This document shows, piece after piece, positions 35,060 to 47,484 of a stretch of DNA of 64,000 nucleotides; position 1 is the stretch's first letter; every line of letters starts with the position of its first letter. Both the position numbers and the translations under genes were made by a program. The notes under the pieces are model-generated. The model was not told the origin of the DNA, did no database searches, and saw only the letters and a list, made by a program, of their open reading frames with translations. This DNA comes from Pollenia angustigena (taxonomy: Eukaryota > Arthropoda > Insecta > Diptera > Polleniidae), in assembly GCA_930367215.1 (NCBI GenBank), contig OV884058.1, forward strand, positions 219,894,208-219,958,207, in the 5' to 3' direction.

Positions 35060-35900
35060 CTAGCTGACCCGACAGACGTTGTCCTGTCCAAAATAGGAGA
35101 AATGTGTGCGTTCGATTTTTAAAATCCGTTAAAAAGATACAAACATTTGAAAGAAAAATTAGTCAAATCGATGGAGCCGTTTTCTGATTTTAGGTAAATC
35201 GAAAAAAGTAGGCGGGGCAAAATTTTCTTTTCGTATAAATCTAAGCTGGACCATGGCGATGATTTTATAGAAAAAATCGTCCAAATCGGTCAAGCCGTTC
35301 TCAAGTTATGCGCTTAATAGAAAAAGGGGGCGTAAAAGTAGGCGTGATAATTTTTTCTTTCGATGAAAACTTAAAATGGATTAATACGAACATTTAAAAG
35401 AAAAATTAGTCAAATCGATGGAGCCGTTTTTTGATTTAAGGTAAATCGAAACAAGTGGGCGGGGCAAAATTTTCTTTCTGTTAAAACCTAAGTTGGACCA
35501 TGGCAATCATTTTAAAGAAATAATCGTCCAAATTGGTCAAGCCGTTCTCAAGTTATGCACTCAATAGAAAAAGTGGGCGTAAAAGTAGGCGTGGTAAATT
35601 TTTCTTTCGATAAAAACTTAAAATGGATTAATACGAACATTTGAAAGTCAAATTTGTCAAATCGATGCAGTTGTTTTCTGATTTTAGGTAATTCGAAAAA
35701 GTGGGCGGGGCAAAATTTTCTTTTCGTATAAATCTAAGTTGGACCATGGCGATCATTTTAAAGAGAAAATCGTCCAAATTATATAGATGTCATTGGTGGT
35801 GCAATATGAAAATTGGATTTTGCCACGACCCTCCGCCCGAAAATCAAAAATCAGACTTCACAGTGTCACCCGCCTGAATATTCTGAAGATACACATATCC

Positions 35901-35947
<47 letters not shown>

Positions 35948-35960
35948 TAGATAGATAGAA
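35060..35960 (+). mobile_element. Helentron-like non-autonomous repeat, copy A, with internal 247-bp tandem
   Basis: It starts CTAGCTGACCCGACAGACGT with TGTCCTGTCC and ends in TCACAGTGTCACCCGCCTGA, ACACATATCC and a TA run (35906-35944) followed by TAGA repeats. A CTAG-type terminus with a TATA-rich opposite end is typical of Helitron/Helentron-like insect repeats; the class is inferred. Between the ends a 247-bp unit (ATCGATGGAGCCGTTTT, GGCGGGGCAAAATTTTCTTT, GGACCATGGCGATCATTTTA) starts at 35144, 35391 and 35638, the last unit being partial. Copy B at 53384-53861 has one unit. No protein is encoded. Confidence 0.7.
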
Positions 35961-35974
35961 GATTAACATTTAAG

Positions 35975-36030
35975 GAAAAATGTACTTTTACTTAAAAAAA
36001 GTTAAAAAAATGTACTTCTATACAAAGTTC
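35975..36030. repeat. Minisatellite relic (AAAAATGTACTT units)
   Basis: Two to three units of AAAAATGTACTTTTACTTAA type, similar to the 19-bp array further on. Confidence 0.4.
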
Positions 36031-36302
36031 TACCTTTACAGCCTGGCCCACGAAATCGATCGACAATTTAGGCCAGCGACAAAAAGTCACTTAGTATCAT
36101 TCTCATAGGCGCTCCACTTACTACCGACTTGTCAGTCGTCAGGTCTTACGTTTCTAACTAAATCAATTTATTTATTGTCAAATAACTATGTATATTGCCC
36201 CATTAACATCAGCAAAACATGTCAAATAAGCCATAAAAATACAGCTCTGGTCTACTTGACAAATGACAACAAAGCAGTAAACAAAAGTAGTTATCTGGGG
36301 GC

Positions 36303-36518
36303 TAATTCTGACAGTCGTGATCGAGTACTTTTTTGAGGCGAATGCAATTTTACTTCTGATTCTTACAGTCGATACTTTTTTGTAACGAATTTGAGTTTTT
36401 ACAAAAAAAAAAAAAAAAAAAATAATAATTTCGATTCGTTTAGTATCAACTTAAAGAATTAGAAATAAAATTGCTTTTGAATCGAAAAAAGTAATCAATA
36501 ACGACTGCTAGAATAAGT
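36303..36518. mobile_element. MITE with ~70-bp inverted ends (ATTCTGACAGTCG)
   Basis: The left arm (TTCTGACAGTCGTGATCGAG, TACTTTTTTGAGGCGAATGC, AATTTTACTTCTGATTCTTA) is matched inverted at 36430-36518 with roughly 80% agreement by eye. An A tract lies in the centre. Confidence 0.65.
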
Positions 36519-36703
36519 CGTCTATATGTAAAACAAAAATCAATTTTTTATCTCAAACTGAACCGCAGTAAAAGCAAAATATAGTTTATTGAATCTGTAT
36601 AAAAAGGTACATTTTGAAAACTTTAATAGCATTTTGCCAAGTTTGATTTTTTTGTTTTGAGATATGACTAGGTTGCAATAAAGGAGCGATGCATATGTGA
36701 AAG

Positions 36704-37063
36704 GGGCGATTCTATTCTGACGGGTGCAACATTTAGACTTTTATTGTATTATTCTTTTTTATTGTGAAAGATGAGATATCAGACGATGATTATCAAATCA
36801 AACATCATAGAGAAATATAATCCAATAATAAGAAATTTGCTCTTTAAGCCATGACGGGTGCAATATGCAATGAATTTTCTGTTCGCGCCAATTCTATGAA
36901 TCTTAATGCTTCGAAGTGCACAACAAATTTATATTTAAGCTTACGTCTAAAAAAATTATATTATTATAAAATAAAGATATTTTACTTTAAATTGGCATCA
37001 AAAAAGTATCAAATAGTGTGATTTGAAAATTGATGTAAAAAGTTGTCTAGAATAGAATCGCCC
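36704..37063. mobile_element. MITE with GGGCGATTCTATTCT ends
   Basis: GGGCGATTCTATTCTGAC at the left is repeated inverted at 37043-37063 (CTAGAATAGAATCGCCC). The 360-bp interior is AT-rich and non-coding. Confidence 0.65.
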
Positions 37064-37079
37064 AAAGGTACTTTTTATA

Positions 37080-37760
37080 TTAGAACGACTATTTTTGTAT
37101 GCTAAGAAATTCTTTTTATGTTATAAAGTACTTTGTATTCAAAAGTTACTTTGCATTTAAAACCGTACTGTTTACTTAAAAACGTTTTTATTTATTTAAA
37201 AAATGGGTAGTTTATATGTTAAAAAGTACTTTTTATTCAAAAGGTACTTTACATTTAAAAACGAACTGTTTACTTAAAAATGGGTTCTTTTTATTTCAAT
37301 AGGTACTTTTTATTTCAGAAGGTACTTTTAATTTAAAAATGTATATTTTATTTTAAAATGTATTTCATATTTAAAAAGGTACTTTTTATTTCAAAAGGAA
37401 ATTTTTAATTTAAAATTTTATGCATTCTTTTATAAGATACTTTTTATTTTAAAAGGTACTTTTTATTTTAAATGGCACTTTTTAAAAAGGTACTTTTTAT
37501 TTTAAAAGGAACTATTTATTTTAAAAGGTAGTTTTTATTTTAAAAGGTACTTTTTATTTTAAAAGGTACTTTATTTTTTAAAAGGTACTTTTTATTTTAA
37601 AAGGTACTTTATTTTTTAAAAGGTAGTTTTTATTTTAAAAGGTTCTTTATATTTTTAAAGTTACTTTTTATTTTTAAAGGTACTTTTTATTTAAAAAGGT
37701 ACTTTATATTTTAAAAGGGTTTTTTTCCAAAGGTACTTTTTATGTTAGAAGATATTTCAA
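37080..37760. repeat. 19-bp minisatellite (GGTACTTTTTATTTTAAAA)
   Basis: The clean core 37430-37720 consists of about fifteen near-copies of GGTACTTTTTATTTTAAAA, flanked on both sides by more diverged units (from about 37080 and on to about 38000). Each unit contains AAAAG-GTA-CTTTT, a dyad with a three-base centre. The array is non-coding. Confidence 0.85.
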
Positions 37761-38092
37761 ATGTTAAAACACACTTTTTGTGTTAATAGGTACTTTATAT
37801 GTAAAAAGGAACTTATGATGAATAAGCATAATGTTAATAGAAAAGTTTCTTGTAATGTGAAAAGGTTGTTTTTATTAAAAAAAGTCACTTTTAATGGGAA
37901 AATAAACTTTTTATTTAAAATTTTTTTTTTCATTTCGTTTCGTTATTTGCAGGTTCTATTTTCTCTATATTTTTTTTTTTTTGGTGTAAAAAGAAACTTT
38001 TTGTTAAAATATATTTTTTAATATTAATATGATCTTCGTATGACGTGCTAAATTCCCAGTTTTTCATATTTGATAAATACACTAAAATTTAT

Positions 38093-38320
38093 TGTTGAGG
38101 GAAAGCAAGCCTCTATGCGCATTTCGCCGGTTGCTTACACCAGCTCATCAGGAAACCTTTTCCAAAGATTTTAGAAAAGCCAAAAATATTAAACAAATAA
38201 AACCTTAAGCGAATAAGAGTTACAAACACTCTAAGTCTTACTTGTTACAATATCAAAGCTTAAACAAAACACCAGCAATAAACAGTGAGTTTATCTTTTC
38301 TTACATCCCCCTACAATTGG
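38093..38320 (+). mobile_element. Possible LTR relic
   Basis: TGTTGAGGGAAAGCAAGCCT then TTTCGCCGGTTGCTTAC and a downstream AATAAAACC look like the start and polyadenylation region of an insect LTR, followed by a plausible end near CTTACATCCCCC. I see no second LTR, no retroviral-type open frame and no target duplication, so this is tentative. Confidence 0.25.
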
Positions 38321-38718
38321 TTGGGTTCTTTCCGACTCGAATTGTAGTTGTTACTTGTTTGTACTTGTCTTTGCTAAACGACTTCCTTAAAAAAGTTATT
38401 TTATGTAAAAGTTCTTATATCTTCATATTTTTCGTAATAAGGTACTTATCACTAAACTGGTAGTTACTTCAGGGGAAAGGTAATTGCAGTGACCTGCTGC
38501 AAAGTGTCAAAAAGTTTCTAAGCAACCCCCTCGTAGGACACCGTCATGTTAAAGTGACAATTCCCCTTCATATCATGTGTAAGAATTAAAACTGGCCCCT
38601 ACCACTTAAGAACGGCCACATGACAAGTTTGGTGTTAGTTCCCTTTTCCCTAGGAAAGTAACAAAGAAAACTAGTAAGAGAAAGTTAAAAAAATTAATAA
38701 ATAAATGTATATAGATTA

Positions 38719-38794
38719 CGACCTTAGGACAACAACGTTCTATCTTACATGTAGTTAAGGTGCAAATATTTAGAACCTTGTTGTCCTAAGGTCG
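38719..38794. repeat. Compact hairpin with 23-base arms
   Basis: CGACCTTAGGACAACAACGT (plus TCT) at 38719 is matched inverted at 38772-38794 with one mismatch, with a ~30-base loop. It could be a tiny MITE or a hairpin RNA locus. Only the symmetry is seen. Confidence 0.6.
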
Positions 38795-39059
38795 CGAGAT
38801 GTCCTGTACTGGTATCGAAGCTATTTGTACTATTTTGTTTTTGTATGGGACATGCCATGTCCACTTATGCAATAACACCTACATTTTGAAGGATTTTGTG
38901 TATTTATAGATCAGCTATATGTATCCAAATGGATAATTTTTCTCCTACCGTTTTTCAGTTATATTTTTTTGCCAGATGTTATGCATTTCCATCTAAGACA
39001 TTTTTATTAATGTTGGAAACTTTAACTGCCATGATTTTCCAGATATACATAAATTCTGT

Positions 39060-39735
39060 TGTACTGGTATTGGAAGTGCCACTCCCACTTCTCTAGCCCG
39101 CGCATTTTTTATAGGTTGTGTATTGATTACCCATCTTTGAATACCAAAATTGCACAGTTTTTCTCTTATCGTTCTTAAGATGTTAATAAATCTATATTGA
39201 GCAACGCGCACTTCTCCAATCGCGCCCACATTTTGTCGAATTGATAACCAAGATGCCTGTACCTAATTTGAAAACTTCAGCTCTTGCCGTTCTCTAGATA
39301 TACAGTTATCTATAATGTCTTTGTATGGACGGTGCCACGCCCACTTCTTCAATTCCACCAATATATTTTAGAGAGTTTGTGTATTGATAACCGAGATGAT
39401 TGTTCCCAATTCGGAAATTTTTGCTCTTTCCGCACTCTAGATATACAGAAAAAAAACAATACGGAATTTATGGTAAAACTTGTGAACTGATCATACTGAA
39501 TTTTAATGGAGTATGTGTGACATTAATATATAAATAGCAACCGTCCTCATCATATCTGGGGTCTTCGGAAAACCCATTTCAACATACACACAGACAGACG
39601 GACATCGTTTAATTAACTTCACTTCTCAATAGGACCAAGCATTTTTATAGGTCTAACATCAATATTGCAAAATTTACAACAGGAATGCAAAACTTATATA
39701 TACCCTTTCCACCTGTGGTTAAAGGTATTAAATAA
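39060..39735 (+). repeat. Tandem ~130-bp repeat family with a hairpin-ended tail
   Basis: Three diverged units carry the landmarks CCACTTCTNCAAT, TGATAACCNAGATG, TTTGGAAA and GCTCTTGCCGTTCTCNAGAT, at spacings of 122 and 133 bp (CTTCT at 39089, 39211, 39344). After them come GACAGACGGACATCG (39594 on), CAAAACTTATATATACCC and CCACCTGTGGTTAAAGGTAT (39709), the inverse of the hairpin at 8627. This looks like the 3' half of the same fly repeat as 8626-9235. Confidence 0.65.
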
Positions 39736-42000
39736 AGTTGGATGGAACATACTCTAAGCAAGCCCAACAACTGCACCACGAGAACAACTTTAGAATATAA
39801 TCCTCACGTTAGCAATACCTTGAGAAGTACGACGATAAGCGAACTTTAGAAGGAAAATAAATCCTTTGAGGAGATACAATCCATTTTAGATGATAAAAAT
39901 TTGTGCAAGGCTCTTGTAGAAGCCCTGTATTCATTCCCATATGAAATATATATAATGGAAAAAATAGTCTACTAAAGTAACCGTTTGTAAACGATTAAGA
40001 GTAATAGCCAGCATTTGTTCTACTGGATTTTAAAATGAAACAGCATTTATTAGTAGGCGATGGTATTTCTAAATAGCTTTTTTTTAGAAGAAAACAGGCG
40101 GAAAATACAGGAATAAATATCAAACTAAACTACACTAGGTCATTGAAAAATTTCCATTTCTTATCAATATATTTTCCAAAAACATATCTAGTTTTAAAAA
40201 TAAAAAGTTAAAATAAAAAAAATTCTGAAAAATAAAATTTTTTTTTGTTATTTAAACTTTATCCTTCATTTAAAGGACATATTTTTTTTCTTAATAAAAT
40301 CCATTTATACCTTTAAATGAAGAAGAAGAAAGAACGAAATGCCTTTAAACAAACTTAAAAAAAGGTCACAACAATCATTTTTTTTTTGGTATCCTCTACA
40401 ACATGATGTTGGCACAAACACGTTCTTGTGCTACACTAAGTATGAGCAATATTAAAAGGAAAAATTCAACATACGAAATATGTATACACTCTATAAAGAG
40501 AAAAAACACACACACACACACAGATGGCTAAAAGAGAAAACTTGTAAATTTTCACAATCATTCACACACACCCATGCAGCTTCAATTGTAACGTAAAAAT
40601 AACAAAGTTAATAGCTTTTCCGAAGGACTACAACAACACACACACACATGTGTACTCGCATTACAAATGAGAGAAGAGCATTTAGACAACAAGTGAGAAA
40701 AAAATGAGGAAATAATGGAAAATGTTATTTATGAGAGTTTTTTGCTAAATAAATTTGATAGAAACAGAAAAGGCACCAAATGAAAAGCTACTATTCAAAA
40801 AGATACTGTGCTCTCCCATTGGCAAAACTCATATGGTATCTCTTTTGTTTATTTATTGTTATAACATTATACTTTTGTTATGGATACACTCACTGGCTGA
40901 CTTTTTGTTGTTGTGATGGCAATGATGATGATGATGATGTTAATGATGATGAAGTGATGTTTGTTGGCAGTAGTTAAAAAAATAAGTTTGATAAAGTTTG
41001 TAAAATATGTTGATTTCTGCCAAAAGAATGCGAATAAGAGAAAAAGAGAGAGTGAGTAGTGTGTTGACGACCTAATCTTAATGTTTGTCGTTGCAGATGT
41101 GTGGCTGTGAGCTTGGATAAAAGTTTAAACGTTTGTTGTATACAACAAGTACCTTGTATTGATGGCTGGTGGCTATGCTTTATTTAATATGACTGTTTTA
41201 TATGTGTGTATGTGTATTTGTATGTGTCTCCTTTAAATGGTCTGAACAAAGTACGTATGAACACAAAATATGTATTGTTTGTGTAGTATGAACGTGATAT
41301 AAAATATTTCTGTTATCGTGTAAATGTACGTACGTAGGTATATGTATGTATGTTTAAGTATCTGTGTGCATTTGTTTGTTGCTTGGTTTTTAATATACAT
41401 ACAAACATATGTATATATATGAATGTATGTAAATGCTTTGGTAATGCTGTTGACGTTAACGTTTTTGTGCGGTTGCAGTTCGATACTTTATTCGTATGAA
41501 TGTTCGTTCAATCGCCAGTCTGTTCATACATTTGCTTATACGTTTAGTGAGACGTTCGTTTTGTACGTTGACTGTTTGTTTGGCCGCAGCGTAATGAAAT
41601 TTTATTGAAATTATATTTTTTTCTTTTGTTCTCCTTTAGTCGTTTTTTTGTTTTGTTTTTGCTTTATTTTTATTTTTGTGATTTTAATACATACATTTGT
41701 ATATGGTTTGGTATTGCTTGAATGTTCGTTTGGTTGTGGTTCGATATTATGTGATTGTTGGAGGAATATACTCGTACTAGTTCTACATGTCAATACACTA
41801 CATTTATTTACAAATACATACATACATATAGGTACACACACGTACGTACACGCTTATAGATACACATTCATGCCATTTGTACTTAGCATACACAGTTTTA
41901 TTTTAAGTACTCAATAGAATACCGCGAGTATGATGTTCTGTTATTACTTTAGTGTGTGTTTGTACTTGTGTTGTACTCTGCACCCTATAAAAGGAATCAT
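39736..42000. other. Gene-free stretch with CA and GAT microsatellites
   Basis: A CACACACACACACACA run lies at 40506-40521, GATGATGATGATGATG at 40922-40940 and CATACATA words at 41815-41830. The phenylalanine- or cysteine-rich open frames here have no recognisable domain, and I do not call them genes. Confidence 0.5.
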
Positions 42001-42205
42001 GAAATTTACGGCGTTTTGTACATTAAACTTTTAATTTTAAATTATCAAAATCTAAAACTTTGCAGACTTAAAGGTATTTTTTCCGTATTGTCTAAAGTTT
42101 ATTTATTTTTTTTTAATTTCCTGCCATTTTGAGATTACTTAACAATTTTGCATCAATTTACGGGCTTTCATTGCGAAATTTGATCCATTTTGAAGCCTTC
42201 AATTT

Positions 42206-42285
42206 GAAGCCACTTTTTCGAGCAATACTGCCACAAACAATGTTGGATTCAAAGGCGCCAATTGTTATTGGCTTCTCAGCGCGGT
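42206..42285 (-). pseudogene. Displaced fragment of a Tc1/mariner transposase relic
   Basis: GCCACTTTTTCGAGCAATAC and TTGGATTCAAAGGCGCCAAT then GTTATTGGCTTCTCAG recur, slightly changed, at 43590-43645 on the far side of the LINE. On the minus strand the latter reads EKPITIGAFESNI, matching the KPxTIDA segment that follows the third catalytic block in this superfamily. Confidence 0.6.
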
Positions 42286-42314
42286 ATAATTATTCTCTGT
42301 GCAGTTATGAAAGT

Positions 42315-43492
42315 ATTTAAGAAGATCATCTGGAAAGACTCATCAAGCATCTTGATAAAAAGCTACGCCCAGAACAAGCTGGTTTGAGAAGTGGTAGATC
42401 ATGTGTTGATCAAATTAACACCCGCAGGATAATAATTGAGCAAGCCGTAGAAATGCGATCTCCATTATATATGCTGCTTATCGATTACGAAAAAGCATTC
42501 GACTCTATCCTTAGAGAATATATTTGGGCCGAACTGAAGAATATGGGTGTTCCACACAAGGTTATTTTTATAATACGCAGCAGCTATACAAGTTTCCAAA
42601 GCATAGTTCTTAGCTAAGGTAAAATGTCTGAACCCTGAAACACCATATCAGGCGTAAGACAGGGCTGCTTGCTATCACCCTTGGTCTTTCTTATTGTAAT
42701 GGATGCAGTCTCCTTCCGCGCGAACCAGGGGATGTCAAGCGGAATTGTATGGAATCCGCTACGACCAGAAATCCGATGGGAATAACTTGATTATGCGGAT
42801 GATAAATGCGAACTATCCCACAGACTCAGTGACATGCAAAGAAAGCTAAATGACCTATCTTTAGAATCCAATAAAGTAGAACTTAGAATAAATATAGACA
42901 AAACAAAGGAGATGCAAATAAATACCATAATAACTGACCCATTAAATCTTCTACATACACAGGCTCAACGGGTAGAAGGGTTTCAGCACCTATCAAAAAA
43001 GCAATTGGTCTATTAACACAACTTCACAGAGTATGGAACATATATTCAAAGTCTCTGTTCTCTCCGTGCTTCTGTACGGAAGTGAAACTAGGTTTGTAAC
43101 GGAAAACATACAAATCAAACTTAGGGTCTTCGTTAATCGCAGCCTCCAAAGAATTCTTAAAATATTTTGGCCTCGCACAATAAGCAATGAACAGCTATGG
43201 TATAGATCTGAGTTGGTGATGGTGATATTAACGTATAAATTCGAAAGAGAAAATTTGGTTGGATAGGGCACACACTTCGAAAATCACCTGAAGAAATTTC
43301 CCACCGCACTCTTGTTTACAACCCCCAAGAAAAAGAGGACGGCCCAAAACCACCTGGCGACGATCAACCCTACAGGAAATTAATTCCATATCCCAGACTG
43401 GGAAGAACTTTCAACACCATCGAGGAGTTTAGAGATATAGCTGCACGTCGACGAAAATGGATACAACTTATAGACGGCCTATGCCCAGTATA
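42315..43492 (+). pseudogene. Non-LTR retrotransposon reverse transcriptase (decayed LINE)
   Basis: One frame runs from 42315 to 43016 with only stop codons interrupting it. The order is LERLIKHLDKKLRPEQAGLR then SGRSCVDQINT (motif 2 region), YMLLIDYEKAFDS (motif A, catalytic Asp), ISGVRQGCLLSPLVFLIVMD (motif B), and LDYADD (motif C). After a frameshift near 43020 come VLLYGSET, then WIGHTLRKSPEE, NPQEK, a further shift to GRPKTTW, and the C-terminal IAARRRKWIQLIDGLCPV ending at a stop near 43490. The endonuclease domain is absent (5' truncation). The catalytic YADD is intact, but stops and shifts make it inactive. The clade was not assigned; its tail wording matches the relic at 355-613. Confidence 0.85.
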
Positions 43493-44410
43493 GAGGCAGC
43501 TCGTAATCATATGACGACGAGCAGAATAAACATGTGATTTTACATAGGAAATAATCGAGAAGTGTCAATCGCATCAAATCAATTTTAAGCCACTTTTTCG
43601 AGTTGGATTCAAAGGCGTCAATTGTTATCGGCTTCTCAGAATCAACATGTGATTTTACTAAGCCCCACAGGAAATAATCGAGAAGAGTCAATCGCACGAA
43701 ATCAACTTACCAAATTCAGATTTCAATAAATCGATGGTTGCATTCTGGAGGTGGTGGCCGTATGTCACGAACAAGACGAACGATTTTAGCTTCCAAGGCG
43801 TTAATTTTTTTTTTGGTTTTTAAGTATAAATAAGCGACTTCACGTAGCCCCACAGGAAATAATCGAGAGGTGTCAAATCGCACGGCCTTGCAAGTCGATG
43901 ATTGCGGTCACCATATGACACGTACCGCCTTCCTGTAAAAACAAGATCTCGCCCGGATCGATGACATCCATATTTTCGAACAAACAATAATTTATCATTG
44001 TACTGTAACGATACCCATTGACCGTAATGCAAGCTCTCCGGCATATTTTATGAAGAAAAAAGGTCCGTGAAAATCGGACGTCCAATATTGGACCACTTTT
44101 TCGAGCAATAGTGGCCGTATACCACGAACAATGCAAGACATGATAAGCCAGTGGCTTCACGAGTCCCCACAAATAATTAACCGAGAGGTGTCAAATCGCA
44201 CGGCCTTGGAAGGCAATTAACAGGTTAATTTCTCGAAATCAACTTATCGCCGAATTTAGAATTCGCTAAGTCCATCGTTGCTGTTAAAACCATATCTCGC
44301 CCGTAGCAATGGCATCCCAAGTTTGGAAAAAAAAACTTGATCATGCTGCTGTAACTATTCCCATTGATCGTAATGCGATTTTTGAAGAATTAGGGTCCGG
44401 TGATTCACCA
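43493..44410 (-). pseudogene. Scrambled relic of a second Tc1/mariner-type transposase
   Basis: On the minus strand pieces of one transposase appear out of order and repeated: CDLTPLDYFLWG-type blocks at about 43545, 43660, 43850 and 44165 (plus-strand landmark CACAGGAAATAATCGAGAGG), KPITIDAFESN near 43640, and IARKSG-type text near 44095. Around 43880-44040 are ITVNGYRYSTMIN then EILFLQEGGTCHMVTAIIDL, the region of the second catalytic Asp; here the usual QQDGATCH reads LQEGGTCH, so the aspartate is lost. It differs clearly from the rosa-like copies elsewhere, so it is a second, older family. Confidence 0.65.
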
Positions 44411-46190
44411 GCTTGAAAACCGCACGCTCTGAGCCAAATCCCTGTATGCGATTTTACGATTGAATATTGATAACCGATTTTTAAAGTTAATTTGGATAAT
44501 TTGGTGTTATAGTAGAAGCGTGAATTTATTCAGAATGAATTGCCAGAGTTCTACTAACTCCTTCTTAGCGTTTTTTAGAATGTATTGATTCAAATGCAAT
44601 TTTTTTTGAAACGGGCATTAGATTTTGTAATCCATTTTTAAGGCAGCGCATTTACTTATCGGTGTTTGCCGAATTCTATAATTGTTTTGTATAAGTTGAC
44701 GTTGCCGTCATCGCAATCGTTTTGATATTGGATTGTTAGGTATTTTCGTGATTGTTGTCGTTGTTGTTTCTGTTTTTTTTTTTTTTTTTTTATTATTGCT
44801 GTTGCTGGTTCAGTTCGTTTTGGTTTTTCATTTTGTTTTGATTTTTATATTTTACATTATTTCAATTTTTTCTTTGCTTTTTTACATTCTCATGAGTTCG
44901 GCACGTAAAAACCAAACAAGAATATACAAAAACAACAACAGCAATAAAATGCAACAACAATATCAGCAGCAGAAAGTCAGCAACAACAGCATTAAATGTA
45001 TGAAACGAGCCAACAACAGCTACAACAACTAAAATAAATAAATAGTCAACAACAAAACAACTACAGTGGCGGCGGCAACAATAACTTGGTGTACAGCAAA
45101 AAGCACAGTGTATGTGCCACTGTGACTGACTAAGTGACAGAGAGTGTTGAGTGTGTGTGTGTGTGTATGTTTGGATTTTGTTGGATAAATATGAGGTTAA
45201 GTTGCTTCGTTTCATTTCATTTTGATTTGATTTGGATTTTTTTTTAAATTCAACTTTTTCGTTATTTGCTGCTGTTGTTGTTGTTTTAATACATATTTCC
45301 AGTTGTTATTTTTGTTGTAGTGAATATAAATGCGGTCGCTACTTAATTTTTTTTTGTTTTTATTTGTTGCTATTCATTCTTTAGTATGAAGTATGTACAT
45401 ATGTATGTATGTTTATTTTTCAGGGCATTTAATAGGTATGTGAGTGTCTGTCCGTATGTCCGTCCGTCTGTCTGCTGTTTGTTTTTGAGTTCAGATAAAC
45501 TTTATTTTGGTGATTACTTTGCAAAAGTATTTTTTACATATTTATTTTTATTATTTAGTGTAAGTTTGACTGAATATTGTTTATTGTAGTAGATTTATTT
45601 TTTCAATGTATCGCTCGCTTGGCTGTTTGTCTTTTGTAGATTGAATTAATTTACCTTTTTGTTTTGTTGTCTTGTGTTGTGTGTATTTATTTTGTTCTGC
45701 CTTGTAGTGTTTTGTATTTTATGGTTTAGTGAAGGAGAAATAAATGTATGTATGTATATTTAGAACAGAACAGAATAAAACCAAAAAAATGGCCAGAGAA
45801 TATGAAAAAGAGTGACAGAGTAAGAGAAAAAGATTACCATTCAATATGGAGACAATTGAACATGACAATTATCAAGTCAATATAAATAACAAACAAACTC
45901 ATACATACATACACGCACTACATAGCAGCTCACAGTGTGAAAGTAATTAGTTAATTATCATGTTATTGTTGTTTTTTTATTAATAAATTTATTTAAGGAG
46001 AAGAAAGATATTTATTAATTACAAAATTAATGAGATGATTAAACATGAAATTTAGACGGCGCAAAATGTAGAACATAAATAAAATTGTAAATTTTGGCGA
46101 TTTCTTGCAAAATAAAATATTTATTAGGTATAAAATTGCTGGAAAGTTTTATAAAAAGTAGGTGTATACCTACCTACATATCATAGTTTG
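44411..46190. other. Gene-free stretch with TTG/CAA triplets
   Basis: TGTTGTTTCTG and poly-T lie around 44760-44790, CAACAACAGCA words between 44930 and 45080, GTGTGTGTGTGTGTATG at 45151-45168 and GTATGTATG at 45395-45410. No gene is supported. The valine/phenylalanine-rich and asparagine/glutamine-rich open frames follow from these triplets. Confidence 0.5.
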
Positions 46191-46619
46191 ATAAGACTAC
46201 AGAGAAAGAAAAACACTCGGGATAAAACAAGTTTTTAATACTCACTTTAAGTACCTACGAGTCGTACTCAAAACTTCAAGTAGGAATAGCACTAAAACGT
46301 ACTCAAAACAATCCTAAATGGGATTTCTTTCGAAAATCAATCCCGGAATTTCTTGAAATAAGTATAAAATTCTTAAATCAATTAAAAAAAGGTTGAACTT
46401 TTCGTTATGTTTAACCTTTCGGCTAACGCGTGTTTTGATTTTCTATACACATTGAAAAAAGTTCTGACCAGACTCACGTGTACCACGAAGGGTTCAAAAG
46501 TAAATTTGAACTCTTGCTTCTCATTTAGTTTATATTTTTGGTAAATAAGTACCTACATAAGATTTCTAAAGTAAAAACCTATTGGGCGTGTTTTATCATG
46601 CTGTAAGGTGTAAAACGGG

Positions 46620-46930
46620 TAAGTAAATCAGTCACAATATTTTTTTCTTTACAATTCAGGATAAAATCAACTTTATATAACTTGAATCAAGCGCATTTTG
46701 AGATTGATTCAATCTTAGTTTTACTTAAATCAATCTCATTGTCGGATTATTTTAAGTACGAATTCGGATTAAAACAATTTTATAAGTCTTGAATCAAGCG
46801 CATTTTGAGATTAATTCAATCTCATTTTCGGATTATTCCAAGTACGAATTCGGAATTAAATATGGATAATTTCAGTATTTTGCGATTAAAAATCCGTACT
46901 TGAATCAATCTTTCTGTATTTGATTCAATA
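46620..46930. repeat. Direct 107-bp tandem duplication (CTTGAATCAAGCGCATTTTG)
   Basis: The block CTTGAATCAAGCGCATTTTG then AGATT, CAATCTCATT, TCGGATTATT and AAGTACGAATTCGG starts at 46681 and again at 46788. Related words (GTACTCAAAAC, CCGTACTC, GATTTGAGTACGG) flank it on both sides from 46240 to 46990, suggesting an older foldback of which this is the core. Confidence 0.65.
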
Positions 46931-47484
46931 AAATCCGTACTCACCGTCCTACTAATACCGCTTCTAATTGATTTGAGTACGGATAGATTGACTCTCCTTT
47001 TGAGTGTATGAATCAGATTGTAAATTTCGTAAAGATAGGTATATAATTTACCATAGGTCCCATATAAAGCCCACTCCTGAAATATTCTAGCTGTCGGTGG
47101 AGCGTATCAAAGTTTCGGCAAAGCAATCAAACTTTTTTTGTGTAAGATAGTATGACTTTAATTCAGAAGTTAAATTTAAAATCACTCGAAATTCCTCAAA
47201 AACGATCATTTTGGAATCGATTGTTGATTGTAATGATAATGATAATTTTAGAACAGGATGCTCCGATATGTTATAGGATTTTTTTAAAGAGAAAATTGAA
47301 CGGATGATATTGTTGTACGTTACGATCAGCTTTCTCATATTTTTTTGATTTACAACCAGTAAAAATTTTGGACGATTTCAAAAATATCGGCAATCGATAT
47401 GATTTTGCAAGTATTATTCATTCTTGCAAAAGTGTAAATTGCTGAGTAGCCCATTAACTTCGTAGAATGCCATATTCCTACTTG

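Noticed and set aside
38093..38700. Complete LTR retrotransposon
   Set aside because: Only one LTR-like start is seen; there are no gag/pol frames and no second LTR. Kept only as a weak relic call.
44733..45215. Hydrophobic and asparagine/glutamine-rich frames on both strands
   Set aside because: They coincide with poly-T and CAA/CAG microsatellites and overlap each other on opposite strands.
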